Part shown: positions 23,775 through 34,531 of the stretch, in pieces
Layout: each line of letters opens with the position of its first letter
Position numbering within the stretch: position 1 is the first letter of the stretch
Origin: Alteromonadaceae bacterium Bs31
Lineage (GTDB): Bacteria > Pseudomonadota > Gammaproteobacteria > Pseudomonadales > Cellvibrionaceae
Direction: 5' to 3'
Assembly (NCBI GenBank): GCA_900177435.1
Contig: FXAI01000006.1
Location: forward strand, 225,426 to 289,425
Length of the DNA stretch: 64,000 nt
Notes under the pieces: generated by a model
Seen by the model: only the letters and a program-made list of their open reading frames with translations
Databases searched by the model: none
What the model was told of the DNA's origin: nothing
Position numbers and translations under genes: made by a program

Positions 23775-26399
23775 GTGCTTGAAGCCTATCGCGACCACGT
23801 TGCTGAACGTGAATCCCTTGGAATACCCCCGAAACCACTCAATCCAGAGCAAGTTTCTGATTTGGTTCAATTGCTCAAAAACCCACCAGCAGGTGAGGAA
23901 GAGTTTCTTTTAACATTACTCAGCGAACGGGTTCCTCCAGGCGTAGACGAAGCGGCTTATGTTAAAGCTGGTTTCCTTTCCGCAATTGTTAAGGGCGAAA
24001 CAGACTGCAGCCTGATCGACAAGCCCGCAGCGGTAAAATTACTCGGCAATATGCACGGCGGTTATAACATCGAGACCCTCGTCGAGCTGTTGGACAACCC
24101 CGACTTAAGTGCTTTGGCGGCCGAGGAGCTAAAACACACGCTATTGATGTTTGACGCTTTCCACGACGTGGACGAAAAAGCAAAAGCAGGCAACAGCAAC
24201 GCTCAAGCGGTATTGCAGAGCTGGGCCGACGCTGAGTGGTTTACCAATCGGGATGCGGTTGCAGAATCCATTAAAGTTGCAGTGTTTAAGGTAACTGGCG
24301 AAACCAATACTGATGACCTCTCCCCTGCACAGGACGCCTGGTCACGCCCCGATATCCCCCTGCACGCCCTGGCTATGTACAAAATGGCCCGCGAGGGAAT
24401 TGAACCCGCTGAAGCCGGCGTAAAGGGCCCGCTGGCGCAAATTGAGGCTGTTCAGGCCAAAGGTATTCAGGTTGCTTTTGTTGGCGATGTTGTGGGAACC
24501 GGCTCTTCCCGTAAGTCTGCCACTAACTCTGTTTTGTGGTACTTCGGTGATGACATTTCCGGTGTGCCGAACAAGCGCGGTGGCGGTATCTGTATTGGTG
24601 GAAAGGTTGCCCCTATTTTCTATAACACCATGGAAGATGCCGGAGCACTGGTTTTTGAAGCGCCAGTGGACGACCTTGGTATGGGCGACGTGATCGAAAT
24701 CCGTCCTTATGACGGCAAGATTCTGAACGAAGCGGGAGAGGTAATTTCCGAGTTCAGCCTCAAATCTGATGTCTTACTTGACGAAGTACAGGCCGGTGGT
24801 CGCATTAACTTAATTATTGGCCGGGGCCTGACGGCGCGCGCGCGCGAATCACTGGGCTTGCCGGTGTCAGAACTATTCCGCATACCCGCGGCTCCAGTAG
24901 ACAGCGGTAAAGGCTTTACTCTGGCTCAGAAAATGGTTGGTCGCGCCTGTGGCTTACCTGAGGGTCAGGGTGTTCGCCCTGGCACCTACTGTGAGCCCCG
25001 TATGACTACTGTAGGATCGCAAGACACCACTGGGCCGATGACACGTGATGAGCTCAAAGACCTTGCCTGCCTTGGTTTCTCCGCAGACCTAACCATGCAA
25101 TCGTTCTGTCACACCGCGGCTTACCCCAAGCCGGTTGATATTGACACTCAGCACACCCTGCCCGACTTCATCATGAACCGTGGGGGTGTTTCTCTGCGCC
25201 CTGGTGATGGAATCATTCATAGCTGGCTAAACCGCATGTTGCTGCCAGACACAGTAGGCACCGGTGGAGATTCCCATACCCGCTTTCCTATGGGAATCTC
25301 ATTTCCCGCAGGCTCTGGCCTTGTAGCTTTCGCTGCAGCAACCGGCGTAATGCCTCTGGATATGCCAGAGTCCGTTCTGGTTCGCTTTAAAGGCGAAATG
25401 CAACCAGGCATCACGCTGCGCGACCTGGTTCACGCCATTCCTTACTATGCCATCCAGCAAGGTTTGCTAACGGTTGAAAAGAAAGGCAAGAAGAACATTT
25501 TCTCCGGCCGAATTCTTGAAATCGAAGGTTTAAAAGGCCTGACGGTAGAACAAGCATTCGAACTATCTGATGCCTCTGCTGAGCGCTCTGCTGCCGGCTG
25601 TACTATTAAGCAGGACGTTGCCGAAATCAGCGAATATTTGCGTTCTAACGTAACCCTGTTGCGCTGGATGGTCAGTGAAGGTTACGGCGACAAACGCACA
25701 CTTGAGCGACGCGCCCAAAAAATGGAAGAGTGGCTGGCAAACCCAAGCTTACTTCAGGGCGATGCAGACGCAGAATACTCTGCGGTAATCGAAATAGACC
25801 TTAGCGAAGTAAACGAGCCTATTGTCTGCTGCCCTAACGATCCAGACGACGCTCGACTGCTCTCCAGCGTAGCTGGCGATAATGTCGACGAAGTCTTCAT
25901 CGGTTCCTGCATGACCAACATTGGCCATTTCCGCGCTGCGGGCAAGCTATTTGAGCAGAATCCGGGGCCACTAAAAACACGTTTCTGGATGTCTCCTCCC
26001 ACCAAGATGGATCAGCACGTGTTAATGGAAGAAGGTTACTACAACATCTTCGGCGCCAAAGGCGCACGCATGGAAATGCCCGGCTGCTCTCTTTGTATGG
26101 GTAACCAGGCGCGCGTTGCCGATAACGCTACTGTGTTGTCTACCTCTACCCGTAATTTCCCCAATCGCTTGGGTGCGGGAGCCAACGTGTACTTAACCTC
26201 TGCTGAATTGGCCGCAGTGGGCGGTATTCTGGGTAAGCTGCCAACACCTGCCGAATATCTGGAGTTCGCCAGTAAACTCGATACCATGTCGACAGACATC
26301 TATCGCTATATGAACTTCGACCAGGTGGCGGACTTTGTAAAAGGCGCGGACGAAGGCAAGCGTATTGCTGCAGTAGAAATTGAAGAAGTAAAAGTTTAG
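23775..26399 (+). CDS. acnB: bifunctional aconitate hydratase 2 / 2-methylisocitrate dehydratase
   Basis: 874 residues, close to the 865 of E. coli AcnB and colinear: HEAT-like N-terminal domain (about 1-160), swivel domain (about 170-370), then the catalytic domains. Cluster cysteines are in [10 protein letters not shown] and [10 protein letters not shown] near the C-terminus. It interconverts citrate and isocitrate in the TCA cycle with a labile 4Fe-4S cluster; the apo-form can bind RNA in E. coli. The start is a GTG with AGAGGA ahead ([13 protein letters not shown]). A perfect inverted repeat upstream may regulate it. Confidence 0.98.
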   Translation: MLEAYRDHVAERESLGIPPKPLNPEQVSDLVQLLKNPPAGEEEFLLTLLSERVPPGVDEAAYVKAGFLSAIVKGETDCSLIDKPAAVKLLGNMHGGYNIETLVELLDNPDLSALAAEELKHTLLMFDAFHDVDEKAKAGNSNAQAVLQSWADAEWFTNRDAVAESIKVAVFKVTGETNTDDLSPAQDAWSRPDIPLHALAMYKMAREGIEPAEAGVKGPLAQIEAVQAKGIQVAFVGDVVGTGSSRKSATNSVLWYFGDDISGVPNKRGGGICIGGKVAPIFYNTMEDAGALVFEAPVDDLGMGDVIEIRPYDGKILNEAGEVISEFSLKSDVLLDEVQAGGRINLIIGRGLTARARESLGLPVSELFRIPAAPVDSGKGFTLAQKMVGRACGLPEGQGVRPGTYCEPRMTTVGSQDTTGPMTRDELKDLACLGFSADLTMQSFCHTAAYPKPVDIDTQHTLPDFIMNRGGVSLRPGDGIIHSWLNRMLLPDTVGTGGDSHTRFPMGISFPAGSGLVAFAAATGVMPLDMPESVLVRFKGEMQPGITLRDLVHAIPYYAIQQGLLTVEKKGKKNIFSGRILEIEGLKGLTVEQAFELSDASAERSAAGCTIKQDVAEISEYLRSNVTLLRWMVSEGYGDKRTLERRAQKMEEWLANPSLLQGDADAEYSAVIEIDLSEVNEPIVCCPNDPDDARLLSSVAGDNVDEVFIGSCMTNIGHFRAAGKLFEQNPGPLKTRFWMSPPTKMDQHVLMEEGYYNIFGAKGARMEMPGCSLCMGNQARVADNATVLSTSTRNFPNRLGAGANVYLTSAELAAVGGILGKLPTPAEYLEFASKLDTMSTDIYRYMNFDQVADFVKGADEGKRIAAVEIEEVKV

Positions 26400-26512
26400 T
26401 CATTAATATGGCCAGGGACGGCCAAACAAAGCATAAAAAAGACCTGTATCAACACCCTCTACAGACCTTTGGTTTAAAACTGGATTTTGCATTCTGAAGC
26501 GGAGATAGGTTC

Positions 26513-26803
26513 ATGAGTAATACGACTGAGGAAGAAGACAAGGGTATCCTTGAGGTCTTGTTGGAAAGACTAGTAAAACAGCGGCTTCCTCACGCACTGG
26601 CACTCGAAAAGAAAGTGGACCAGGGTGATGTGTTAAACGATTACGACATTCAATTTCTTGCCGAAGTATTAAGAGACATTGGACGTGCTAAGCCAGTATA
26701 CGATCGTCACCCGGACTACCAGCCACTCATTGCCAAGTTAATGAGCCTCTATGCTCACATCATTGAGCGCGGAGCCGAAAACGAAGGCGAACAAGCCAGT
26801 TGA
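26513..26803 (+). CDS. conserved small cytoplasmic protein, function unknown
   Basis: 96 residues, acidic, mostly helical, no signal or membrane segment. It begins MSNTTEEEDKG and includes a stretch with KVDQGDVLNDYDIQFLAEVL. A good ribosome site (GGAG about 10 bases before the ATG) and its position 113 bases after acnB on the same strand support it as real. I do not recognise a family with a known role. Confidence 0.65.
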   Translation: MSNTTEEEDKGILEVLLERLVKQRLPHALALEKKVDQGDVLNDYDIQFLAEVLRDIGRAKPVYDRHPDYQPLIAKLMSLYAHIIERGAENEGEQAS

Positions 26804-26961
26804 CACCAATTAGCGTCAGCCCATAAGCCGCTGACCACCCGCGGAGTGCCGCTGCTCCAGCTGATGGCTGTGCTGTAGAGGTATTAAGCAGCTTTTGGTC
26901 CGCAGACGCGATACATCGAAACAAGGCTGTTGCCTTGGATTGTAGCTCTTGCTAGAAAAAA

Positions 26962-27243
26962 TTATGCAGCGGCTTGTGATAAAGACTGATCTTCACGCAC
27001 TATATATTCCGCCAGAGTAAATGGCATCGCATCCGCAAGAACCTGTACGCTCACTTCTTGCGCTTTATTGCGATTCAAAATATTAATTTTGCGGTAACCA
27101 GTCGTTAGCTGCTCGAGGCGGTCACCCTCATCAATGAGTGTGTCGGCACTGTACTCCACCACCAGCGCCATACCCCATCCAATATCAACAGCCGCCACTC
27201 GGCTGTTACGATTGACAATTAGTGCACGTCCTTCAATATTCAT
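26962..27243 (-). CDS. small protein of unknown function
   Basis: 93 residues from the ATG at 27243, with GGAG 8 bases upstream (a GTG four codons earlier is also in frame). It is predicted soluble, rich in beta-prone segments (AVDIGWGMALVVEYSADTLI), and ends in a Gln/Ala-rich tail. No signal, membrane helix or named motif is seen. Bases 26804-26961 and 27256-27422 on either side hold no gene that I can see. Confidence 0.5.
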   Translation of the reverse strand: MNIEGRALIVNRNSRVAAVDIGWGMALVVEYSADTLIDEGDRLEQLTTGYRKINILNRNKAQEVSVQVLADAMPFTLAEYIVREDQSLSQAAA

Positions 27244-27422
27244 CTGTGTCTCCACGCTATTTCCCTAAAATTCTGCAGTGTTGGTCAGCAAGTACAGAAA
27301 TTATAGAAGCTCAGAGGCCTCAGTGATGCAGGAATAGTTACACGGCCTTTGTGAGATATTCACCCTACAGAGGCACAGAGATAATTACCTTTGGTGTCTC
27401 ATGGTTTCCTGGCCAGGTCGCT

Positions 27423-28283
27423 TCAACTTTCCTTTCTGCCGGCTTCGAGAATAGCCGCAGTAACAACCATGGCGCAACCAAGCCACTCAATGCCGTTTAA
27501 ACGCTCGTTGGCTATCAGTAAAGCAGAGATTACGGCTGCAACAAGCTCCACTATAAGAATGATTGAAGAGCGCCCTGCTTCCATTCGGGTCACCGCCCAC
27601 TGGGAAGCAAAATTGGAAAATAACAGCCAAGTGAAAGTGTAGAGCAACAACCACAGCCAACTCATACCGGTGTTAACCGATGGCAGACTTTGCACGCCAG
27701 CGACAATCAGCAACAAAGCTAACACTGCGCAGCCCCAGAACATGGCCATTAACTTGGTTGACAGAGGTAAGGCTTGTTCAGCGCGATAAAGCATATTATT
27801 AGCAGCAAAAAATAGCCCGGAGGCCAGCGCGAGTAAATCTATCCAGGACGGTGGTGCATCAAAGATTTTAAAGCCACCCAGTATTAGAAATGCACCGCCC
27901 AGAGCAAGTGCAACACCAATCCAGCGCTGAGCGTCTGGCTGCTCATGCAGAAATAACTTCCCACCAAGCACTCCCCACACTGGCAGGAGATAAAAAAGCA
28001 CCATTACTCTTATCACATCTCCGTACATAAGCGCGTAGGTAAAACAGAGAATTGCAGCGCCACCCGCCCCGGCAATCCCCAGCAGGGACAAAGATTTATT
28101 TGCCTGGCGAGCACCTTTCAGCCCCAGAGGGGTAAACAGCAGCGCAAGTAAGCCCTGAGAGATAAGTAATAAAGGAATGCCTTCAAAGCCATGCTGGTTT
28201 AAAAACTTTAGTGGTAACCACGATAAGCCCCAAAAAATTGAGGAAATTACCAGCACAAGCGCAGGAAAAAAAGAGTTATTCAT
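27423..28283 (-). CDS. EamA/DMT-superfamily transporter
   Basis: 286 residues with ten predicted membrane helices in two five-helix EamA repeats; each repeat ends in the usual pattern (first near LFLHEQPDAQRWIGVALAL, second near LIANERLNGIEWLGCAMVV). Such transporters export or import small metabolites such as amino acids or nucleosides across the inner membrane. The substrate is not readable. It lies 79 bases after the patatin gene on the same strand. Confidence 0.87.
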   Translation of the reverse strand: MNNSFFPALVLVISSIFWGLSWLPLKFLNQHGFEGIPLLLISQGLLALLFTPLGLKGARQANKSLSLLGIAGAGGAAILCFTYALMYGDVIRVMVLFYLLPVWGVLGGKLFLHEQPDAQRWIGVALALGGAFLILGGFKIFDAPPSWIDLLALASGLFFAANNMLYRAEQALPLSTKLMAMFWGCAVLALLLIVAGVQSLPSVNTGMSWLWLLLYTFTWLLFSNFASQWAVTRMEAGRSSIILIVELVAAVISALLIANERLNGIEWLGCAMVVTAAILEAGRKES

Positions 28284-28362
28284 TCAGGTGGTTTCAAATT
28301 GGCTAAGGAAAGGTGGCGCCTATTGGCGCATAGGGACTTTACTACAACTTAGGGTCTATGGC

Positions 28363-29517
28363 TTAGCTGTTTTGATTTTTTAAGAAAAATTCCTCAATGG
28401 TATTTCGTTCCCACATGGCATCCTGGTAGCCCAGCTCCATCAACTCGTCACAATAGCTGTTTGTAAACAGCAAATAACTGGCAGCGGCTGAACCGCCTCC
28501 GTGTGCAGTGGCGCCAATGGCGCGGAGGAAAAAGCGCAAACTTGGGGGCATATTACGAACATGTCGCCCCGCAATTTTATCCAAAGCCTTACTTGGCGAA
28601 ATAATTAAAGTATCCACGGGTCTTAGATGGGCAGTCTTATCGCAGCGTTGTTCGTCCAGTAAATACAACAGTTTATTCACTAGCTGGAGCTGCTCAATAT
28701 CCCCTTCTAATGCGTCAATAAAGGCGCTGTTAAACATGTGTCCTACAATTTGAGCCATAGAGGGCGAGTGTTTTGGACGCGGTTTATATTTGGGTTCTCC
28801 CCAATGGGCCGGGTTCCTGTTCCCACTCACACCAATTATGAACACCCTATCTGCACCGAGGTGCAATGCTGAGCTGATGGGTGCCATTTGCCTCATTGCG
28901 CCATCGCCAAAGTATTCTCTGTTAAGAGGTACAGTGGGAAAAACCGCTGGTATAGCAGACGAAGCCATTAAATGATCCACACCGATCTCAGAAGGTGTAC
29001 CCACACGCCGAAAGCGCCGCCAACCGCGCAAGGCGGGGTTTCCCTGAAAAAAGCTGACAGATTCTCCAGAGTTGTAGCCTAGAGCGGTTATACAAAGTGC
29101 TTCCAGGTCACCGCTGCTTATTTTTTTTGCGAGATTGTCAAAGGGAATCAGGTCCAGCAAAAAATCTCTGAGGGGAGAATTATCTAAAAGAGCCAGTGGC
29201 TTTGTTCTACCGATACCCTCATTAAAAAGGGACGCTAATATCTTGCTGCCCCCACCAAGTAGCGGCAACCAACCACTACGAAACACATTTTCAATTTCGA
29301 GTTTTTGCCAAATGCTTGCCAGATCTTGTGCTGATTGACGGAAGACGCCGGGGTGCGCCGCTATAGCAGCAGCATTAATTGCCCCTGCTGAGGTGCCACA
29401 AATTATTGGGAAGGGATTCCGAAGCTGGGGGATTATTTCGGATAAAGCGGTCACCACCCCAACCTGATAGGAAGCCCTGGCTCCCCCACCAGACAATATT
29501 AAGGCATTGGTTGACAT
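28363..29517 (-). CDS. patatin-like phospholipase
   Basis: 384 residues with the patatin set: oxyanion loop SGGGARASYQ at 9-18, nucleophile GTSAG with Ser43, and the dyad Asp in FGDGAMRQ at about 206. There is no signal peptide, so it acts on lipid from the cytoplasm, or is exported by another route. The C-terminal 130 residues are the extra helical part seen in many bacterial patatins. Its neighbours are FadD and an acyl-CoA dehydrogenase, so supply of free fatty acids to beta-oxidation is a reasonable idea. Confidence 0.9.
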   Translation of the reverse strand: MSTNALILSGGGARASYQVGVVTALSEIIPQLRNPFPIICGTSAGAINAAAIAAHPGVFRQSAQDLASIWQKLEIENVFRSGWLPLLGGGSKILASLFNEGIGRTKPLALLDNSPLRDFLLDLIPFDNLAKKISSGDLEALCITALGYNSGESVSFFQGNPALRGWRRFRRVGTPSEIGVDHLMASSAIPAVFPTVPLNREYFGDGAMRQMAPISSALHLGADRVFIIGVSGNRNPAHWGEPKYKPRPKHSPSMAQIVGHMFNSAFIDALEGDIEQLQLVNKLLYLLDEQRCDKTAHLRPVDTLIISPSKALDKIAGRHVRNMPPSLRFFLRAIGATAHGGGSAAASYLLFTNSYCDELMELGYQDAMWERNTIEEFFLKNQNS

Positions 29518-29686
29518 ACAAAACCCGCAGTTTGTAATAACACTTATCTAATATAAGTGTAGCTGGGCTCCCGGGAAATTCTTGAATACTTACTACTTAA
29601 GCCTCTCGACCATTGCTATCACGTTCTATTTGAATATAAGTGATTAAAGCGCTATGCGTCGGGCATGCTAATAAATGTAAGACGCC

Positions 29687-31315
29687 CTACTCCCGCAACT
29701 CTTTTCTCAATATCTTACCGACATTGGATTTTGGCAGGCTATCTCGAAACTCGATGGTTTTAGGCACTTTGTAAGGGGTAAGGTTTTTCCGGCAATAGGC
29801 CATGATGGTATCTTTGCTTACCGACGACGCTGAAGGAACCACGAAGAGCTTTACCAGTTCACCGCATTTTTCACTCTTAATACCAACTGCTGCAGCTTCT
29901 ACCACACAATCCATTTTCGTAACGATATCTTCTATTTCATTGGGATAGACATTAAAACCAGACACCAGAATCATGTCTTTTTTACGATCCACAATTTTTA
30001 TCAGGCCCTCCTCATCTATTTCAGCAATATCACCCGTTTTAAACCATCCTTCAGAATCTAGCACCTTTTGCGTTTCTGCCTCGTTATTCCAGTAAGCTTG
30101 CATTACTTGTGGGCCACGAACGCAAAGCTCGCCAGACTCACCTCGCACTGTATTCCCATCTGCATCAATAAGTTTCACCTCCGTTTCCGGCAGGGGAACG
30201 CCAACCGTTCCTCTTCTAATGTCGTAGGAAAAATTACCGCAAACAACGGGGGATGTCTCGGTCAAGCCATAACCTTCACACACATCGCACGCCGTTATCG
30301 CTTGCCACGCATTTGCAGCATCTTCGGTGAGCGCCATTCCTCCTGCAGAAGTAATTTTAAGCTTGGAAAAATTTAGTGTCTTAAACGGCTCAAAACGGCA
30401 AAGCGCAGTGAATAAAGTGTTTATGCCTACAAATACGGTAAATGCATATTTTGAAAGCACTTTGACCGTGGCAGCCAAATCCCGCGGGTTTGGGATTAAC
30501 AAATTATGCTCTCCCCGTGCGAATGCCGCTAGCGCATGGAGGTTTAATGCATAAATATGATAGAGCGGCAAGCAGGCGACAAACACCTCTTTACCTTCAA
30601 CAAAAGCGTCTGGCATATGCGTCGACATTTGCCACACATTGCTGGTCATATTGCCATGGCTCAGCATTGCACCTTTAGAAATGCCCGTGGTACCTCCCGT
30701 ATATTGTAGTATCAATAAGGTTTCATTGTTGGGCGTGGGCTCGGGAAAAGGCTTTAAGGGATAACTCAAGGCTTTGCGCAAGGCTATTGCGTTTTTAAAC
30801 TTAAAAGGCTTAACCGCCTTTTTGATATATTTAACAACAAAATTAATTAAGCTGCGCTTGGGGAAAGGGTGCAAGTCTGCCACGTTAGTAACAATCACTT
30901 TCTGAACATTCGTTTCTTCGATGATAGCCGCTGCATTCTGAGCAATATTCGAAAGCACAACCAAGGCTTTCGCGCCACTATCGCAAAGCTGGTATTTTAT
31001 TTCGCGAGCGGTGTAAAGGGGGTTAACATTGACGATAACAATGCCTGCTCGTATTGCACCGTAAAACACCACCGGGAATTGCAGGATGTTAGGCAGCTGG
31101 ATAGCGAGGCGCTCGCCCTCTTTCAGGCCAAGTTCGTGGCGAAGAAAGCTTGCAAACCTTGCACTTAATGTATCCAAGTCGGAATAACTAAGTGTGTAGT
31201 CCAGGCCTGTATATGAGGGCAAACCTTTATAATTATCAAACGCGTGCTTTAGCATTTCGTTAACGTTTTGGTAACGTGGAAATACTTCTCCTTGCTGAAC
31301 CTGATTGGATTGCAT
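29687..31315 (-). CDS. fadD: long-chain fatty acid--CoA ligase
   Basis: 542 residues from the ATG at 31315 of the ANL adenylating family. The ATP-binding loop YTGGTTGISKGAM, the motif EGYGLTETSP, the acidic TGD block (WFKTGDIAE) and the C-terminal catalytic lysine region (PKSNVGKILRKELRE) are present. It activates fatty acids to acyl-CoA via acyl-AMP on the inner membrane. The neighbouring acyl-CoA dehydrogenase (78 bases upstream) and patatin suggest a degradation unit. Other medium- or long-chain ligases of this family look similar, so chain length is not certain. Confidence 0.92.
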   Translation of the reverse strand: MQSNQVQQGEVFPRYQNVNEMLKHAFDNYKGLPSYTGLDYTLSYSDLDTLSARFASFLRHELGLKEGERLAIQLPNILQFPVVFYGAIRAGIVIVNVNPLYTAREIKYQLCDSGAKALVVLSNIAQNAAAIIEETNVQKVIVTNVADLHPFPKRSLINFVVKYIKKAVKPFKFKNAIALRKALSYPLKPFPEPTPNNETLLILQYTGGTTGISKGAMLSHGNMTSNVWQMSTHMPDAFVEGKEVFVACLPLYHIYALNLHALAAFARGEHNLLIPNPRDLAATVKVLSKYAFTVFVGINTLFTALCRFEPFKTLNFSKLKITSAGGMALTEDAANAWQAITACDVCEGYGLTETSPVVCGNFSYDIRRGTVGVPLPETEVKLIDADGNTVRGESGELCVRGPQVMQAYWNNEAETQKVLDSEGWFKTGDIAEIDEEGLIKIVDRKKDMILVSGFNVYPNEIEDIVTKMDCVVEAAAVGIKSEKCGELVKLFVVPSASSVSKDTIMAYCRKNLTPYKVPKTIEFRDSLPKSNVGKILRKELRE

Positions 31316-31393
31316 AGTTTTCACCAAGCCATAAAATAAAAATCACGAAAAATTAAAATATCTAGCACCCTAAAACCTGGGATTTAACGATTG

Positions 31394-33178
31394 CTAAAAC
31401 TGCTCTTCTTCAATATCCATTAAATTAGCAGCACCGGATTTTATTGTTACTGCCAAGGCCCTGGTTCTGGGCAATATTCTCTGATAGTAAAAACGTGCTG
31501 TTTTGAGTTTTCCAAGATAAAAATCTTTTTCGGCAGACTCGCTTTTCTGCAAGGCAATCTCCGCCGCTCTAGCCCAAAAATAGGCAAGCGCTACGTAGCC
31601 AGAATACATTAAGTAGTCAACTGCAGCTGCGCCAACTTCCTCTGGATCATTCATTGCTGCCATGCCCACGTGAAGCGTTAACTCGCCCCACTCGGTATTT
31701 AATTTGCTGAGAGGTACTGCAAATTCCTCCAGCGTGTTGTTTTCAATGTGAGCTTTACAATATTTATGAATAATCTTTGTGAAACGCTTTAGCAGCTCCC
31801 CCTGACTCATTAATACTTTTCGGCCTAAGAGGTCTAAGGCCTGTATTCCTGTTGTACCTTCGTACAGCATGGAAATTCGAGCATCTCTGACATTTTGCTC
31901 TACACCCCATTCTCTGATGTAGCCATGGCCGCCAAAACATTGAAGAGCGAGATTGGCGGACTCAAAGCCTGTTTCCGTAACAAATGCCTTGGCGACCGGC
32001 GTAAGCAAGGCGAGTAAGTCGGCCTCTTCCGAATTGTCGCCTGAACTGCCTTGCTGCTCGATATCCGCTAACAGAGCAGCATAGTAAATAAGCATTCTGC
32101 CGCCTTCGGTGAAGGCTTTTTGGCTTAGCAACATTCGGCGGACATCGGGGTGAACAATAATCGGGTCGGCTGGTTTATCTGGGGCCTTAGCGCCAGATAA
32201 GGCCCTCATTTGCAGCCGCTCTCGGGTATAGGCCAAAGACTTCTGATACCCCAGCTCACCATGAGCAAGCCCTTGAATGGCTGTACCCAGTCTTGCGGTA
32301 TTCATGAAGGTAAACATGCAATGCAGCCCGCGGTTGGGAGGCCCAATGAGAAAACCGCTAGCGCCATCAAAATTGAGCACGCAGGTTGCGTTGCCATGGA
32401 TACCCATTTTATGTTCGATGGACCCACAGCTCAGCTTATTACGCTCTCCGAGCTGCCCGTCTTTACTGGGTAGAAACTTGGGAACAACAAATAGAGATAT
32501 GCCTTTTGTACCCTCTGGGGCATCAGGCAATCTCGCCAAAACAATATGCACGATATTCTCTGCCATATCGTGCTCCCCGGCGGAAATGAATATCTTAGAG
32601 CCGTGTATGGCATAGCTCCCATCCTCTCGAGGCTCGGCTTTGGTTTTGAGCAGGCCGAGGTCCGTGCCGCAGTGTGCCTCCGTTAGACACATGGTGCCGG
32701 TCCAAACGCCCTCAACCAGTTTGCTGAGGTAGGTTTGTTTCTGCTCTTCGGTGCCATGCAACTCCAGGGTTTTCATAGCGCCATGACTAAGGCCGGGATA
32801 CATGGCCCAGGACCAGTTAGCGGTGCCGGTAATCTCGCTCAGCACATTACCCAAAGACTCCGGCAGCCCCTGGCCTCCGTGCTCCGTACTGTGGCACATG
32901 GAAGGCCAGCCACCATCTACATATTGCTGATAGGCTGATTTAAAGCCCTCTGGAGTGGTAACAACGCCGTCATTAAAGCTACAACCTTGCTCATCTCCAG
33001 AACGGTTTAAAGGCGCAATAACCTGCTCACAGAATTTTGCACCTTCCTCCAACACTGCATCCACAAGCTCGCGGTTGATCTCGTCGGCATTGGCTAGCTT
33101 TTTACAGTGATTCTCGTAGTCCAGCAGTTCGTAGAGTACGAATTGAATGTCTCGGATGGGAACCTGGTACTCGGACAT
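31394..33178 (-). CDS. acyl-CoA dehydrogenase (600-residue class)
   Basis: 594 residues, longer than the usual 380, with the normal dehydrogenase fold followed by a C-terminal extension (about 460-594) found in a group often annotated as FadE-like. FAD-binding and active-site blocks are seen: MCLTEAHCGTDLGLLKTKA, KIFISAGEHDM, and the catalytic glutamate region MLYEGTTGIQALDLLGR. It catalyses the first, alpha-beta dehydrogenation step of beta-oxidation, giving electrons to ETF. It is the first gene of a likely acd-fadD unit. Confidence 0.93.
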   Translation of the reverse strand: MSEYQVPIRDIQFVLYELLDYENHCKKLANADEINRELVDAVLEEGAKFCEQVIAPLNRSGDEQGCSFNDGVVTTPEGFKSAYQQYVDGGWPSMCHSTEHGGQGLPESLGNVLSEITGTANWSWAMYPGLSHGAMKTLELHGTEEQKQTYLSKLVEGVWTGTMCLTEAHCGTDLGLLKTKAEPREDGSYAIHGSKIFISAGEHDMAENIVHIVLARLPDAPEGTKGISLFVVPKFLPSKDGQLGERNKLSCGSIEHKMGIHGNATCVLNFDGASGFLIGPPNRGLHCMFTFMNTARLGTAIQGLAHGELGYQKSLAYTRERLQMRALSGAKAPDKPADPIIVHPDVRRMLLSQKAFTEGGRMLIYYAALLADIEQQGSSGDNSEEADLLALLTPVAKAFVTETGFESANLALQCFGGHGYIREWGVEQNVRDARISMLYEGTTGIQALDLLGRKVLMSQGELLKRFTKIIHKYCKAHIENNTLEEFAVPLSKLNTEWGELTLHVGMAAMNDPEEVGAAAVDYLMYSGYVALAYFWARAAEIALQKSESAEKDFYLGKLKTARFYYQRILPRTRALAVTIKSGAANLMDIEEEQF

Positions 33179-33319
33179 AGTGTCCTCCTCGATAACTCAC
33201 ATAAACGGCAGTTGTCTTATTAGGTTAGACGCCAAAGATGCATTTTTCAGTAATTCGGCAATAAGCCTGCGCCTGTTAAAGTTACGCCATGCGTGAGTAT
33301 TTAGATGAGCGTTATTCTT

Positions 33320-33883
33320 TTATTGCTTAAGCTTTGGCGGAAACAGGCTAAAAAGTTCCATCAAATACCCAGCGACCCTAGCCTCCCGCTGTTGCGGCGT
33401 TCGGCTGTTTTTTACCCGGCCTTCGGTAGAGCCACGCCATATTACATCCTCTGTTTTAGCGTCAATAATGTCTACGATTATGCTTCCCTGTTGATAGTAG
33501 CTATTGCTGGTTTGCGGCGAATGTAAGCCGTAAGAATAACCATAGCCGTAGCGATACATACCGAAGGAAGCATTGTAGGTGTCTACTTTCATGCGTTCTT
33601 CCACCACAATAAAATACCTGATGTGAAAGTCTGCCTGATGTTTTTCGACGTTTTTATAGCGTTTCTGCAGCTCCCTGCTAATTAAAGCTCCTACCCGATC
33701 AACTTCTATTTGAGAAACTTTTGGGTTTTTATAGATGCTTTCATCTACAGGCAAAATGGCAAAGCTTTGTAGCCGGCTAAAATCGTAATCAGTGCGGTAG
33801 TCTGTTTTGGTTCGAGAACTGGTGCAGGCCAACATAAAGCCCGTGCAAAACACTATAATTATTACTCGTCTGATGGTATTCAT
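33320..33883 (-). CDS. DUF4136-domain lipoprotein
   Basis: 187 residues with a lipoprotein signal ending MLAC (Cys20). The mature part fits DUF4136: FSRLQSFAILPVDES, ADFHIRYFIVVEE, then a Tyr/Gly-rich loop and GSIIVDIIDAKTEDVIWRGSTEGRV. Such proteins are envelope lipoproteins of unknown role. It follows a related lipoprotein gene after 16 bases, suggesting a tandem duplication. Confidence 0.8.
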   Translation of the reverse strand: MNTIRRVIIIVFCTGFMLACTSSRTKTDYRTDYDFSRLQSFAILPVDESIYKNPKVSQIEVDRVGALISRELQKRYKNVEKHQADFHIRYFIVVEERMKVDTYNASFGMYRYGYGYSYGLHSPQTSNSYYQQGSIIVDIIDAKTEDVIWRGSTEGRVKNSRTPQQREARVAGYLMELFSLFPPKLKQ

Positions 33884-33899
33884 TAGCGCCTGCGTTAGA

Positions 33900-34478
33900 C
33901 TATGTCTCTGCCGATTTTACTAGCGTGTCTACTATCATTTGTAAGCGTTGCAAACGCGCTTCCATAGAAATTTCCGGTGCCACTTCACCTTCTACGACAC
34001 CTCGCCACAAGGCAAAGTTTCTAGCCGTATCTACCACCGCAATCATCAATGCACCGTGGGTGACATTTTTGTGGCCAAGCCCGGGGTAAACCTTAAATAG
34101 CTCGTGCAATTTTTCTACTTTCGTGTTGCTGCCGGCGCCAGCAACAACCACTTGATAGCGTGTTGAACCCTGCTCAGTAGAAAAAGGGATGCCTTTACGC
34201 TCAAAAGCCTGTTCAATAAAACGCTTTACCCCATTCTCAACGTCCAGCTGTTGTTCGGGGCTTAAGTATGTGGCATCAGACAAATCAATAAGATCATCTG
34301 CATGCCAGCTCAGCTTTGTATTCTCGTCGAATACGCCTTTTAAATTCCCTACCACAACGGTGGCGGTGCTGGATGCATAGGAGCTTGTGGCGGGGGTCGG
34401 TGTTAGTTCTTCGTTAGTGGTGCACGCCCCGAGCATACTGAGTAGATATCCCACGAGAAAAATGCGCATAACTTCCAT
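33900..34478 (-). CDS. DUF4136-like lipoprotein, paralogue of the next gene
   Basis: 192 residues with a lipobox LGAC (Cys19 from the ATG at 34478, which has AGGA 7 bases ahead). The C-terminal pattern GALMIAVVDTARNFALWRGVVEGEV parallels the neighbouring DUF4136 lipoprotein, though the two have diverged strongly. The early region holds a Thr/Ser-rich stretch after the lipobox. Probably outer-membrane anchored; no function known. Confidence 0.72.
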   Translation of the reverse strand: MEVMRIFLVGYLLSMLGACTTNEELTPTPATSSYASSTATVVVGNLKGVFDENTKLSWHADDLIDLSDATYLSPEQQLDVENGVKRFIEQAFERKGIPFSTEQGSTRYQVVVAGAGSNTKVEKLHELFKVYPGLGHKNVTHGALMIAVVDTARNFALWRGVVEGEVAPEISMEARLQRLQMIVDTLVKSAET

Positions 34479-34531
34479 CTGATTGTCCTATTTATATTAA
34501 TTATTCAGTCAAAGAATATGACAACTCTAGT